Part shown: piece after piece, positions 7,533 through 16,249 of the stretch
Layout of the letters: every line of letters starts with the position of its first letter
How positions within the stretch are numbered: the first letter of the stretch is position 1
Source: an uncultured Alphaproteobacteria bacterium
GTDB taxonomy: Bacteria > Pseudomonadota > Alphaproteobacteria > Geminicoccales > Geminicoccaceae
DNA: 62,596 bases
Direction: 5' to 3'
Assembly (NCBI GenBank): GCA_937995535.1
Contig: CALKJU010000091.1
Location: 1 to 62,596, forward strand
Position numbers and translations under genes: made by a program
Notes under the pieces: model-generated
The model's input: the letters and a program-made list of their open reading frames with translations, nothing else
Told to the model about the DNA's origin: nothing
Databases searched by the model: none

Positions 7533-8945
7533 ATGCTCTCGACATCCGCCCGTGTCGCGGAGAGCGAGCCGAGCCGGCTCGCTGGCCGCTTCTACGCCGC
7601 CGTCTGGCGCTGGCACTTCTATGCCGGCCTCTACGTCATTCCGTTCCTGATCATGCTCGCTGTCACCGGCCTGATCATGCTGTGGATCTCGGTGATCGAC
7701 GGCCGCGAAGGGGAGAAGGGCATCCGCGTCGTGCCAGGCGCGGCGATGACCACCCTGGCTGTCCAAGCCGACGCTGCCCGCGCTAGCGTGCCGGGCGGTG
7801 AGGTGCGGCAGTACCTGTCGCCGCTCGGCCCCGATCGCGTGGCCCTGTTCCGGGTCGATCGCGGTGACGATGCCTACATGGTGGCGGTCGACCCCTATAC
7901 CGGGCAGGTGTTGGACCAATGGTCGCGGCGCGCCGGCTGGTACGACTTCGCGACCGGCATCCACGGCACATTGCTGCTCGGCGACACCGGTGACCGGCTG
8001 ATCGAGATCGCCGCAGGGTTCGCTCTCGTGCTCGTCGTCACCGGTCTCTACCTCTGGTGGCCGCGCGAGGGCGAGCGCCTCGTCGGGGTGGTCCTACCCG
8101 ACCTCCGGCGGGGCGGCCGCTCGCTATGGAAATCACTGCATCGCACAATCGGGTTCTGGATCGCCCCGATCCTCGTCGTTTTCCTCCTCTCCGGTCTCGC
8201 CTGGGCCGGGATCTGGGGTGAGCGTCTGGTGCAGGCGTGGAGCACCTTCCCGGCGGCGAAGTGGGACGACGTGCCGGTATCCGATGTCACCCATGCCTCG
8301 CTCAACCATGGCGCCACCAAGGAGGTGCCGTGGGCACTCGAGCAGACGCCTCTGCCGGCCTCCGGCTCACCGGCCGGCGTCACGGGCATTCCGGCCGGCG
8401 CGGCGATCGATCTCGACGCCATGGCGGCATTCGCCCGCAGCCTGGGCATGGAAGGCCGTTTCCAGGTGGCACTGCCCAAGGGCGAGACCGGTGTGTGGAC
8501 GATCTCGCAGGACTCCATGAGTAACGACACGACGGATCCAACCGCCGACCGGACCGTCCACGTCGACCGCTACACGGGCAAGATCCTGGCCGACGTGCGC
8601 TACGCGGACTACTCCCTCGGCGGTAAGGCGATGGCGATCGGGATCGCTTTCCACGAGGGCGACTTGGGCTGGTGGAACATCGCGCTCAACACCCTGTTCT
8701 GCCTCACCGTGATCTTCGTCGCCGTCAGCGGGGTCGTGATGTGGTGGAAGCGCCGCCCAGTCGGCGCCGCCCGCCTCGTGGCGCCGCCTCGCCCGGCGGA
8801 GCTCCCGCTGTGGAAGGGTGCGGTCCTCATCGGTCTGTTCCTGTGCCTTGCCTTCCCGCTCGTCGGCGTCGCCTTGCTGCTGGTGCTCCTGATCGACGTG
8901 CTGGTGGTGCAGCGCATCCCTGCGCTGCAGCGTGCGATGTCCTGA
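7533..8945 (+). CDS. PepSY-associated membrane protein (iron-uptake reductase type)
   Basis: A 470-residue PepSY_TM protein. It has a first helix with the WRWHFYAGLYVIPFLI motif, a large periplasmic PepSY region (VAVDPYTGQVLDQW), helix IEIAAGFALVLVVTGLYLWWPR, helix LHRTIGFWIAPILVVFLLSGLAWAG, a second PepSY-like region (VHVDRYTGKILADVRYADYSLGGKAMAIGIAFHEGDLG), then helices WWNIALNTLFCLTVIFVAVSGVVMWWKRR and a final pair. Histidines in the helices fit haem or metal binding. Relatives reduce ferric siderophores in the inner membrane and usually sit next to TonB receptors; none is present here. ATG 7533 is chosen over an upstream frame opening. Confidence 0.85.
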   Translation: MLSTSARVAESEPSRLAGRFYAAVWRWHFYAGLYVIPFLIMLAVTGLIMLWISVIDGREGEKGIRVVPGAAMTTLAVQADAARASVPGGEVRQYLSPLGPDRVALFRVDRGDDAYMVAVDPYTGQVLDQWSRRAGWYDFATGIHGTLLLGDTGDRLIEIAAGFALVLVVTGLYLWWPREGERLVGVVLPDLRRGGRSLWKSLHRTIGFWIAPILVVFLLSGLAWAGIWGERLVQAWSTFPAAKWDDVPVSDVTHASLNHGATKEVPWALEQTPLPASGSPAGVTGIPAGAAIDLDAMAAFARSLGMEGRFQVALPKGETGVWTISQDSMSNDTTDPTADRTVHVDRYTGKILADVRYADYSLGGKAMAIGIAFHEGDLGWWNIALNTLFCLTVIFVAVSGVVMWWKRRPVGAARLVAPPRPAELPLWKGAVLIGLFLCLAFPLVGVALLLVLLIDVLVVQRIPALQRAMS

Positions 8946-9060
8946 ACGACCGCAGGACGGCGCTCGCCGCAGCAGCAAGAGCCTCCGAGGGCGGATCCCG
9001 GCACCGCCGCAGCGCGTGACGGGCACCGCCCTTGCCGCCTGCCGCTGGCGACGTGTCCGC

Positions 9061-10746
9061 CTATCGATCAGGCTCGGCCCGTGGCTCGCCCTCCCGCTGC
9101 CGGTCGCGCCAGTGCGGGTCCTCCCAGACCGGAACCTTCACGGCCGGCAGGGGCGGGCGGCCGAGGATCAGGTCGCTCGCCTTTTCCGCGATCATGATCA
9201 CCGGCGCGTTGAGGTTGCCGGAGGGCTCGCTCGGCATGATCGAGGCATCGACGACGCGCAGCCCCTCGATCCCACGCACGCGGCACTGGGGATCGACCAC
9301 GGCGTCGGCGTCGGCGCCGATCCGGCAGGTGCCGCACGGGTGATAGGCGCTGTCGACCTTGCGCCGGACCCAGGCATCGATCTCGGCCGCGGTGCGGACC
9401 TCGGGGCCGGGGTTGATCTCAGGGCCACGGAACCGGTCGAATGGTGCCTGGGCGAAGATCTCGCGCGTCAGCTCGACGCACCGCCGCAGCTCGCGGCGGT
9501 CGCGCTCCTCGGCCAGCAGGTTCGGCTCGATCAGGGGGTGGGCGCGGGGGTCGGGCGAGCGCAAGGACAGCCACCCGCGGCTCGCCGGCCGCATCGGCCC
9601 GACATGCGCCTGGAACGCGTGGAAGCGCGCCGCGCTCCGGCCGTGATCTTCGACCAGCGCCGGGAGAAAGTGGTATTGGATGTCGGGGTGGCGCACCCCG
9701 GCCGCGGAGCGGATGAAGGCGCCGGCCTCGAGATGCGAGCTGGCACCCGGCCCGCTGCGCGCCAGGAGCCATTGCAGACCGACGGCGAGCATCTGCGGGA
9801 ACCGCATCGCCGGCATCAGGCTCACCGGCTCCCGGCAGGCGTGCTGGACGTAGACCTCGAGATGGTCCTGGAGGTTCCGGCCGACGCCGGGGAGGTCGGC
9901 GACGACCTGGATGCCGTGCGCGCGCAGGTGATCGGCCGGGCCGATGCCCGACAGCATGAGGAGCTGCGGTGAGTTGATGGCCCCCCCGGCAAGGATCACC
10001 TCAGCCTCGGCCCGCACGGTCTTCGGCGTGTGGTTCTCGACATAGTCGACGCCAACAGCGCGCCCGTCGGCGATCCGCACGCGGGTCACCAGGGCGCGCG
10101 TCACGACCGTCAAGTTGCGCCGGCGCAGCGCCGGGTGGAGGTAGGCGCGCGCGGCGCTGCAGCGGCGGCCGCTGTCAACCGTCATGTCCATCCGGCCGAA
10201 GCCTTCCTGGCGGAAGCCGTTCATATCCGCGGTGACGCCGTAGCCAGCGGCGACGCCGGCGGCGATGAAGGCCTCGTAAAGTGGGCTACGGCCCTCGGCG
10301 GCCCAGACCTTGAGCGGGCCGCTGTCGCCGCGCCACGCGTCGCCCCCGCAGGAGCGCGTCTCGGCGCGGCGGAAGTAGGGTAGGACCTCGGCGTAGCTCC
10401 AGCCCGTGGCGCCCTCCGCGAAGGCCCAGCGGTCGTAGTCGAGCGGGTGGCCGCGGATGTACACCATCGCGTTGAGCGCCGAGGAGCCTCCGATGACGCG
10501 CCCCCGCGGCCAGTACAGGCGACGGCCGTCGAGATGTCGCTGCGGCTCCGTCCGGTAGGCCCAGTTCACCCGGTCGGACATGAGATTGTAGGTGAGCGCC
10601 GCGGGCATCTCGATCTTCCAGCCACGATCCCACGGGCCGGCCTCGAGCAGCAGCACGCGCGCCCCGGCGGCACTGAGCCGGGCCGCCAGCACGCAGCCGG
10701 CCGAGCCGGCGCCGACGACGACGTAATCGAAGCCGGTCGACGCCAC
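9061..10746 (-). CDS. GMC-family FAD oxidoreductase (choline dehydrogenase-like)
   Basis: A 561-residue glucose-methanol-choline oxidoreductase. FAD binding is shown by FDYVVVGAGSAGCVLAARL at the N-terminus. GMC signature 1 is PRGRVIGGSSALNAMVYIRG and signature 2 is GGAINSPQLLMLSGIGP. The active site has His in YHPCGTCRIG and Asn in NLNAPVIMIAEKASD. Such enzymes oxidise alcohols or choline and pass electrons to quinones or oxygen. The frame stays open into the upstream gene, but GTG 10746, 7 bases after the OmpA-protein stop, gives a normal N-terminus. There is no strong SD, suggesting coupling to the upstream gene. The substrate is not inferable. Confidence 0.9.
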   Translation of the reverse strand: MASTGFDYVVVGAGSAGCVLAARLSAAGARVLLLEAGPWDRGWKIEMPAALTYNLMSDRVNWAYRTEPQRHLDGRRLYWPRGRVIGGSSALNAMVYIRGHPLDYDRWAFAEGATGWSYAEVLPYFRRAETRSCGGDAWRGDSGPLKVWAAEGRSPLYEAFIAAGVAAGYGVTADMNGFRQEGFGRMDMTVDSGRRCSAARAYLHPALRRRNLTVVTRALVTRVRIADGRAVGVDYVENHTPKTVRAEAEVILAGGAINSPQLLMLSGIGPADHLRAHGIQVVADLPGVGRNLQDHLEVYVQHACREPVSLMPAMRFPQMLAVGLQWLLARSGPGASSHLEAGAFIRSAAGVRHPDIQYHFLPALVEDHGRSAARFHAFQAHVGPMRPASRGWLSLRSPDPRAHPLIEPNLLAEERDRRELRRCVELTREIFAQAPFDRFRGPEINPGPEVRTAAEIDAWVRRKVDSAYHPCGTCRIGADADAVVDPQCRVRGIEGLRVVDASIMPSEPSGNLNAPVIMIAEKASDLILGRPPLPAVKVPVWEDPHWRDRQREGEPRAEPDR

Positions 10747-10753
10747 GGCTACG

Positions 10754-12130
10754 CTAGGGCTTGATGAAGATCTCGACGCGGCGGTTCTGCTGGCGCCCGG
10801 CGCGGGTGGCGTTACTGGCGATCGGGCGGTCCTCGCCATAGCCCTCGGCGGTGATCAGCCGCGGCTCCAGTGACTCACTCTCGATAAGGTAGGTGCGCAC
10901 CGCCTGCGCGCGCCGCTGCGACAGGAGCCGATTGAACTCGGCGTCGCCCTCACTATCGGTGTGCCCAACCACCCGCACGGCGGGATTCCCCAGGTCGCGG
11001 ATCAGCGCGGCGATCTCGGCCAGCGAGGCGAGCGCGCCGTCGGTCAGGCGGTCGCTGCCGGCGACGAAGTCGAGCCCGGCGGGAACCGTCATCATCCAGC
11101 CGTCGCCGGCATCGCTGAAGGTCGTTCCATCGAGTGCCGCCAGCTTGGTCGGCGACGCGGCGGCCTCGGCGGTGTCCGTGGCATCGTCGCGCAGTTGGAG
11201 GCGGACGAGCTCGGGCTCGGCCTGCGGCCCGGCGGCCGGCTCGGCGATCGGCGCAGTGATAGCCGGCTCGCCGGCCAAAACGCCGTCGGCAGCATCGAGG
11301 CGCTCGCGTGCGGCGCGCAGCTCACCGGCGGCAGCGATCAGCGCCTGATTCTCGGCCAGCGCGGCCAGAAGCTGCTCGCCCAGGCTCTGGACCTCCTTGA
11401 CCGAGGTGGCGGCGATGTCGCGCAGCGCCTGGACCTCGGTGTCGAGCCGTTGCGCCCGCTGCCGCGCCGCCTCGACCTCGGCGGCGGCCGCCGCCGTCCG
11501 TTCCCGGGCCTGCCGCTCGGCCACCTCGCGCGCCTCGGCGACCTCCGCCTCGAGCTGTGCGTTGGCGGCGCGCAGCTCGTCTGCGGCGGCTCGCAGCGAA
11601 GCCAGCTCGTCGCGTGCCGCGGCCAGGTCCTTCGTGCGCTCGGCGAGGTCACGCTCGAGCGCCGCGACCCGCTGGCCGAGATCGGCCGCGCTCGCGCCGG
11701 CGGCGTCGCGTTGCTGCTCGGCGGCGACCCGCGCTGCCCGCTCCTGCTCCAGCGCGCTCGACAGCTCGGCGAGCCGACCGGTCGCCGCCTCCTCGGCGCC
11801 CTGTGCCGCGTCACGCTCGCCGCGCAGCGCCTCGACGGTGGCGTTCAGCTCCTCGATCCGCCGCGCCGCGGCGGCCAGCTCCTCGGCGAGCGCCGCGCCG
11901 GTGGCGGGCGCTTGCTGGCCGGCACGCTGCTCGGCGAGCCGTCGTTTGATCGCCGCGATAGCCTCGCGCAGTTCATCGACGCTGCGGCCGGCTGGCGCGG
12001 CATCCTGGACCAGCACCGGCCCGCGCGCTGCGGGAGTGACGGATAGGGGCAGCGCCGCCGCACCCGCGGCAACCAGCCCGCCCACGCCGGCGACGGCGAC
12101 GATCAAGCTGAGGTTGCCCATGCTGCGCAC
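10754..12130 (-). CDS. OmpA-family protein with long coiled coil
   Basis: A 458-residue envelope protein. An N-terminal hydrophobic segment (about 4-28) serves as signal or membrane anchor. Residues from about 50 to 270 are Ala/Glu/Arg-rich heptads, a long coiled coil. The C-terminal 110 residues form an OmpA/MotB peptidoglycan-binding domain with VRVVGHTDSEGD, NRLLSQRRAQAVRTYL and GYGEDRPIASNATRAGRQQNRRVEI. The architecture suggests a periplasm-spanning tether between inner membrane and peptidoglycan. It has no beta-barrel, so it is not an OmpA porin. No motility genes lie nearby. The downstream GMC gene is probably cotranscribed. Met4 is an alternative start. Confidence 0.85.
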   Translation of the reverse strand: MRSMGNLSLIVAVAGVGGLVAAGAAALPLSVTPAARGPVLVQDAAPAGRSVDELREAIAAIKRRLAEQRAGQQAPATGAALAEELAAAARRIEELNATVEALRGERDAAQGAEEAATGRLAELSSALEQERAARVAAEQQRDAAGASAADLGQRVAALERDLAERTKDLAAARDELASLRAAADELRAANAQLEAEVAEAREVAERQARERTAAAAAEVEAARQRAQRLDTEVQALRDIAATSVKEVQSLGEQLLAALAENQALIAAAGELRAARERLDAADGVLAGEPAITAPIAEPAAGPQAEPELVRLQLRDDATDTAEAAASPTKLAALDGTTFSDAGDGWMMTVPAGLDFVAGSDRLTDGALASLAEIAALIRDLGNPAVRVVGHTDSEGDAEFNRLLSQRRAQAVRTYLIESESLEPRLITAEGYGEDRPIASNATRAGRQQNRRVEIFIKP

Positions 12131-12202
12131 GGCGGCATCTCCTGGTCGAGGTACGCCCGCCTGCTAGTCGAGGCTCGCGCCGCAGCGCAAGATCTCCTTC
12201 GC

Positions 12203-13057
12203 CTAGTGCGCCATCAGAACCGGCAGCTCGGCATGCGCCAGTATATGGCTTGTGGCGCCGCCGAAGATCATCTGCCGGAGCCGGCTCTGCGTGTAGGCGC
12301 CCTTGACCAGCAGATCGGCCCCGAGCGTGCGTGCCTCCGCGAGGATCGCCTCGCCGGCGGTGCGGCCGTCCGAGCCCGGCACGTCCTTCCAGTCGATCTC
12401 GATGCCGTGGCGGCGCAGATTGTGGGCCAACTCGGCCGCCGAAGGCCCCGGCACGATGCCGCGCTGCACGCTCAGCACCACGACCCGTTTCGCGGCCAGG
12501 ACGAACGGCATTGCGAAGGCCACGGTGCGCGCCGTCTCGGTGCTGCCGTTCCAGGCGATGACGACCGTCTCGCCGAGGCCGGACGGTGCAGTCGGTGGGG
12601 CGATCAGCAGTGGCCGGCCGCTCTCGAACAGCGCCGTTTCCAGCGCCGCCATACTGGGCGCGATCACATCCGCGAGTGGCCGGCCGACGACGATCAGGTC
12701 GAATACGCGGCCCCACGAGCCGAGTGCCGAGGGGCCGGTCGAGGTCTCGACGCGCCAGTCGGCCGACGGACCCGCGACCGCTGCCGAAGGCCGCGCCAAG
12801 CCGTGCTGCGCCATGAAGGCTTCGAACAGCGCGCGCGCTTTCTCGGCGCGCTCGCGGCTCTCGCGCTCGAACCCGGCGATGAGGTCGGGTGCCGCGGCGA
12901 CGAACCCGTCCGCGCCAGCGGCGATCACGTCGGGCTGGCCGGGCCGCAGGTGGAAGCCCTCGATGTAGCTGCCGAAGCGCTGCGCCACCTGCCAAGCGCA
13001 GGCGAGCACGGAGTCCAGTACTGGGCTGATCTCGAGATGGGCCAACAGCGTCTTCAC
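12203..13057 (-). CDS. Tandem universal stress protein (two UspA domains)
   Basis: A 284-residue cytosolic protein with two UspA domains (about 1-130 and 145-284). The second domain carries the nucleotide-loop pattern G-G-x-T-S-H-I-L near the C-terminus (FGGATSHILAHAELPVLMAH). It also has VVIAWNGSTETARTVAFAMPF, the usual start of the second domain. GTG 13057 is preferred to the longer frame because GGAGG lies nine bases upstream and VKTLLAHLE is a normal Usp start. It follows the nitrilase-like gene on the same strand, 80 bases away. The role is general stress survival by family; the ligand (ATP or other) is not determined. Confidence 0.88.
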   Translation of the reverse strand: MKTLLAHLEISPVLDSVLACAWQVAQRFGSYIEGFHLRPGQPDVIAAGADGFVAAAPDLIAGFERESRERAEKARALFEAFMAQHGLARPSAAVAGPSADWRVETSTGPSALGSWGRVFDLIVVGRPLADVIAPSMAALETALFESGRPLLIAPPTAPSGLGETVVIAWNGSTETARTVAFAMPFVLAAKRVVVLSVQRGIVPGPSAAELAHNLRRHGIEIDWKDVPGSDGRTAGEAILAEARTLGADLLVKGAYTQSRLRQMIFGGATSHILAHAELPVLMAH

Positions 13058-13137
13058 CGGCTCGGGCCTCCGCGCGGCGCGTTTGGGCGGATTCGACAGT
13101 ACTGCGCTGCAACGAGCGGGCGCAACGCCGGCAAGGC

Positions 13138-13836
13138 TCACGCGGGGCGGCCGGGCTCCTCATCGCCCTCGACCAGCCATTGATAGAGCCGGGGCCGGCG
13201 GTCGAGCCGCCGCTCGGCGGCCGCTGGCGCCGGCGACATGAGGTCGGCGACGGCGAGGCCAGCGGCCCCGTCGGCGGCATGGATGGTACAGCCGTCCGGC
13301 GCGACGATCACCGGCTCGGCGCCGGAGCAGGCGAGCCAGCAGCCGGTGTCGCGGGCCCGCGCCGGGAGCAGCGGCCCCGGCGCGTCGTCGCTGGCGCCGC
13401 CGACGACCAGCAGCGTGTCGCAGCCGGCCAGAGCCAGGGCCGCCGCCGGCTCGGGGAACTCGATGTCGTAACCGATCAACAAGCCGACGTGCCGGCTGCC
13501 AAGCGGCATCGTCGTGAGCCAGTGGCCGCGTGCTCGGGGCACGCCACGACACGGCCGGACATGGGTCTGGCGGTAGTTGGCGAGGCACCGACCGCGGCTG
13601 TCGACGAGCAGCGCGGCCCCATAACGTCCGGTGACGCACAGCTCATGGTAGCCGGCGACCACGGCAATGCCATGCTCCCGGGCCAGCGCTGCCAGCGCCG
13701 CCGCCCACGGGCCGTCCGACGGCTCGGCGGGCGCGTCGTCCGGTGCCTCGGGGAGTACGAGGAGCTGCGCCCCGCCGCGCGCGGCTGCGGCGACGAGATC
13801 GGCGGGCCGGCCCGCGCCGGCGACGGCGACCCTCAT
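13138..13836 (-). CDS. Nitrilase-superfamily homologue lacking two triad residues
   Basis: A 232-residue carbon-nitrogen hydrolase fold (alpha-beta-beta-alpha). The Glu of the Glu-Lys-Cys triad is present (LLVLPE, E30). The Lys position reads Gln (NYRQTH, Q90) and the Cys position reads Gly (LIGYDIEFPE, G122, where active members have C-Y-D). I checked both codons in the sequence: CAG and GGT. Cys gives the nucleophile, so amidase or nitrilase activity by the known mechanism is not expected. The remaining fold looks intact and the frame is clean, so this is a likely pseudoenzyme rather than a broken gene. ATG 13836 is preferred to TTG 13854. The universal stress gene follows. Confidence 0.85.
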   Translation of the reverse strand: MRVAVAGAGRPADLVAAAARGGAQLLVLPEAPDDAPAEPSDGPWAAALAALAREHGIAVVAGYHELCVTGRYGAALLVDSRGRCLANYRQTHVRPCRGVPRARGHWLTTMPLGSRHVGLLIGYDIEFPEPAAALALAGCDTLLVVGGASDDAPGPLLPARARDTGCWLACSGAEPVIVAPDGCTIHAADGAAGLAVADLMSPAPAAAERRLDRRPRLYQWLVEGDEEPGRPA

Positions 13837-13959
13837 CTCCGCCTCATGGAGCAACTGTCATGTCGGCGACAAGCACGGTTCATGTCGAAAACCTATGAGG
13901 AATTGTGTCGAGTGCGCGGCGCCGTGGCGGCGCCGCAGCGTTGTCAGGAGCGGATATAG

Positions 13960-15465
13960 ATGACAAGCGAGCAGTCCAGTTCGAGCCGCGCGCGCAGACG
14001 CTTGCGAGCTGCCCTGTGCGGCGCGGCCGCGATCGCGCTCACGGTGGGCGCGCTGAATTTCCCCGCGTGGGGCGCCAATCCGCCGCCGGCCAACGCGGCG
14101 ATCAGCCAGATCGAGCCGGAGCGCGGCTACGCCGACCTCGTCGAGGCGGTGCAGCCGGCAGTGGTCAATGTCAGCGTCCAGCGCAATCTCGGCGATGCGG
14201 ACACCGCCCCGGAGCCCTTCGCCGACCCCGACATGCGCCGCTTCTTCGAGCGGTTCTTCGGACAGATCCCCGACATGCCGCGCCCGCCGATGGAGCGGCG
14301 CGCGCGCGGCGAGGGTTCGGGCTTCATCATCGACCCGGCCGGCGTGATCGTGACCAATGCGCATGTCGTCGGCAATGCCGACAAGGTCGAGGTCCGGCTG
14401 CACGACGGCAGCCGCTACGACGCGACCGTCCGCGGCATCGACGAGAAGACCGACCTCGCGGTCATCGAGATCAAGGCGGACCGGCCGCTGCCCTATCTGA
14501 CCTTCGGCGACAGCGACGCGGTTCGTGTCGGCGACAAGGTGGTCGCGATCGGCAATCCGTTCGGCCTCGGCGGCACCGTGACGGCCGGCATCGTCTCCGC
14601 CACCAACCGCGAGATCGGCAGCGGGCCGTACGAGGACTTCCTGCAGGTCGACGCGCCGATCAACCGCGGTAACTCCGGTGGCCCGACCTTCAACCTCAAG
14701 GGCGAGGTGGTCGGTGTCAACACCGCGATCTTCTCGCCGTCGGGGGGCAGCGTCGGGATCGGCTTCGCGATCTCGTCGAACCTGGCCAAGAAGATCGTCG
14801 CCGACCTGCTCGAGGACGGGCGTGTCGAACGCGGCTGGCTGGGTGTCAGCATCCAGCGCCTCGACCGCGACATCGCCAACAGCCTGAAGCTCGACGAGCC
14901 CGAGGGCGCGCTCGTGGCGAACGTCGAGCGCGGCAGCCCGGCCGAGGCCGCCGGCGTCCGCAGCGGCGACGTGATCCTCGAGTTCGCCGGCAAGCCGATC
15001 AAGGAGCTGCGCGACCTGACCCGGGCCGTCGCCGACACCAAGGCCGGGACGAGCGAGAAGCTGGTCGTCTGGCGCGACGGCAAGCGTGTCACGCTGGAGG
15101 CCAAGGTCGGTCTGCAGCCGACCAGCGAGGAGATCGCCGCGGCGGAGGATCCGGCCGGTGACAACCAGCCACGGCTCGGTCTCGCCCTGGCACCGGTGCC
15201 GCCCGAGATGCGCGACCAGCTCGGCATCAGCGACACGCCGGCGGGCGTGCTCGTGCAGCGGGTGCTGCCGAACAGCCCGGCGGAGGAGAAGGGCCTGCGG
15301 CCCGGCGACGTGATCATCGAGGTGGGCGGGACCACGGTGAGCTCGCCCAAGGAGGTGATCGACGCCGTGAAGGAGGCCCACGGCTCGGGCGCGAAGGCGG
15401 TGCTGATGCGCCTCCAGCGCAACGGCCGACCGATCTACGAGGCGGTGCCGTTCGCCGCCTCCTGA
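13960..15465 (+). CDS. degP: DegP/HtrA (Do) periplasmic serine protease
   Basis: A 501-residue Do-type protease/chaperone of the periplasm. An N-terminal signal segment (about 13-38) follows an Arg-rich start. The trypsin-like domain carries the triad His135 (NAHVVG), Asp165 (TDLAVIEI) and Ser239 (RGNSGGP). Two PDZ domains follow (about 285-375 and 400-495), giving full DegP architecture. It degrades or refolds damaged envelope proteins. A two-component pair begins about 90 bases downstream on the same strand, an arrangement common in alphaproteobacteria and suggestive of shared envelope-stress control. A perfect 11-bp palindrome TGTCGGCGACA (13861-13871) sits about 90 bases upstream and could be an operator. 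Confidence 0.95.
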   Translation: MTSEQSSSSRARRRLRAALCGAAAIALTVGALNFPAWGANPPPANAAISQIEPERGYADLVEAVQPAVVNVSVQRNLGDADTAPEPFADPDMRRFFERFFGQIPDMPRPPMERRARGEGSGFIIDPAGVIVTNAHVVGNADKVEVRLHDGSRYDATVRGIDEKTDLAVIEIKADRPLPYLTFGDSDAVRVGDKVVAIGNPFGLGGTVTAGIVSATNREIGSGPYEDFLQVDAPINRGNSGGPTFNLKGEVVGVNTAIFSPSGGSVGIGFAISSNLAKKIVADLLEDGRVERGWLGVSIQRLDRDIANSLKLDEPEGALVANVERGSPAEAAGVRSGDVILEFAGKPIKELRDLTRAVADTKAGTSEKLVVWRDGKRVTLEAKVGLQPTSEEIAAAEDPAGDNQPRLGLALAPVPPEMRDQLGISDTPAGVLVQRVLPNSPAEEKGLRPGDVIIEVGGTTVSSPKEVIDAVKEAHGSGAKAVLMRLQRNGRPIYEAVPFAAS

Positions 15466-15476
15466 GCGTTCGCGAC

Positions 15477-15501
15477 GGCGGGCGGCTGGACGCCGCTCGC
15501 C
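15477..15501 (+). terminator. Weak hairpin after degP
   Basis: A 10-bp stem with one mismatch (GGCGGGCGGC/GCCGCTCGCC) and a short loop starts 11 bases past the degP stop. There is no U-tract. It may be an attenuating hairpin between degP and the response regulator. Confidence 0.3.
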
Positions 15502-15553
15502 GCTCGCCTCGACGATCGTGGCGGAGCCCGAGATGCAGGACTACACTAGGCCT

Positions 15554-16249
15554 ATGCGCCTATTGCTGATCGAGGACGACAAGGCGACCGCCAGCTACGT
15601 CGCCAAGGGGCTGCGTGAGTGCGGGCATTCGGTCGACGTGGCTCATGGTGGCCGCGAGGGTCTGATGCTCGCCGCGGGAGAACCCTACGACGCGCTGATC
15701 ATCGACCGAATGCTGCCCGAACTCGACGGCCTGAGCGTGATCCGCACTTTGCGCGCGACCGACAATCGGACGCCGGTGCTGATCTTGAGCGCGCTCGGCG
15801 AGGTCGACGACCGGGTCAAGGGGCTGCGCGCCGGCGGCGACGACTACCTCGTCAAGCCGTTCGCCTTTTCCGAGCTGCTCGCGCGCCTCGAGGCGCTCTT
15901 GCGGCGCGCCCGTGCGGCCGCCGCCGACGCGCCCGAGACGGTCTTACGCTTCGAGGACCTGACCATGGACCTGCTCGCCCGGCGGGTCGAGCGGGCCGGG
16001 CGCGTGATCGATCTGCAGCCGCGCGAGTTCCGGCTCCTCGAGGTGCTGCTGCGCCACGCCGGCCAGGTCATGACGCGGACGATGCTGCTCGAAAAGGTCT
16101 GGGACTACCGTTTCGATCCGCAGACCAACGTGATCGACGTCCACATCAGCCGCCTCCGGCAGAAGATCGACAAGGGCTTCGAGCGGCCGCTGATCCACAC
16201 GGTGCGCGGCGCCGGGTACAGCCTCCGTGCCGTCGACAAGGCTGCTTGA
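15554..16249 (+). CDS. OmpR-family response regulator
   Basis: A 231-residue regulator. The receiver domain (1-115) has the acidic pair LLIEDD, phosphoacceptor Asp51 in LIIDRMLPELDG, Ser in LILSALGEVDDR and Lys in DYLVKPF. The C-terminal winged helix (about 130-228) ends with NVIDVHISRLRQKID and HTVRGAGYSL. ATG 15554 gives the standard MRLLLIEDD start; the upstream frame is rejected. The gene overlaps the histidine kinase gene by 23 bases, so the two form a cognate pair. Closeness to degP suggests envelope or heavy-metal stress signalling, but the target genes are unknown. Confidence 0.93.
   Translation: MRLLLIEDDKATASYVAKGLRECGHSVDVAHGGREGLMLAAGEPYDALIIDRMLPELDGLSVIRTLRATDNRTPVLILSALGEVDDRVKGLRAGGDDYLVKPFAFSELLARLEALLRRARAAAADAPETVLRFEDLTMDLLARRVERAGRVIDLQPREFRLLEVLLRHAGQVMTRTMLLEKVWDYRFDPQTNVIDVHISRLRQKIDKGFERPLIHTVRGAGYSLRAVDKAA

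Noticed and set aside
9061..10839. Longer GMC oxidoreductase with a Ser/Pro-rich N-terminal extension
   Set aside because: The extension overlaps the OmpA-domain coding end; GTG 10746 gives the normal FAD-binding start.
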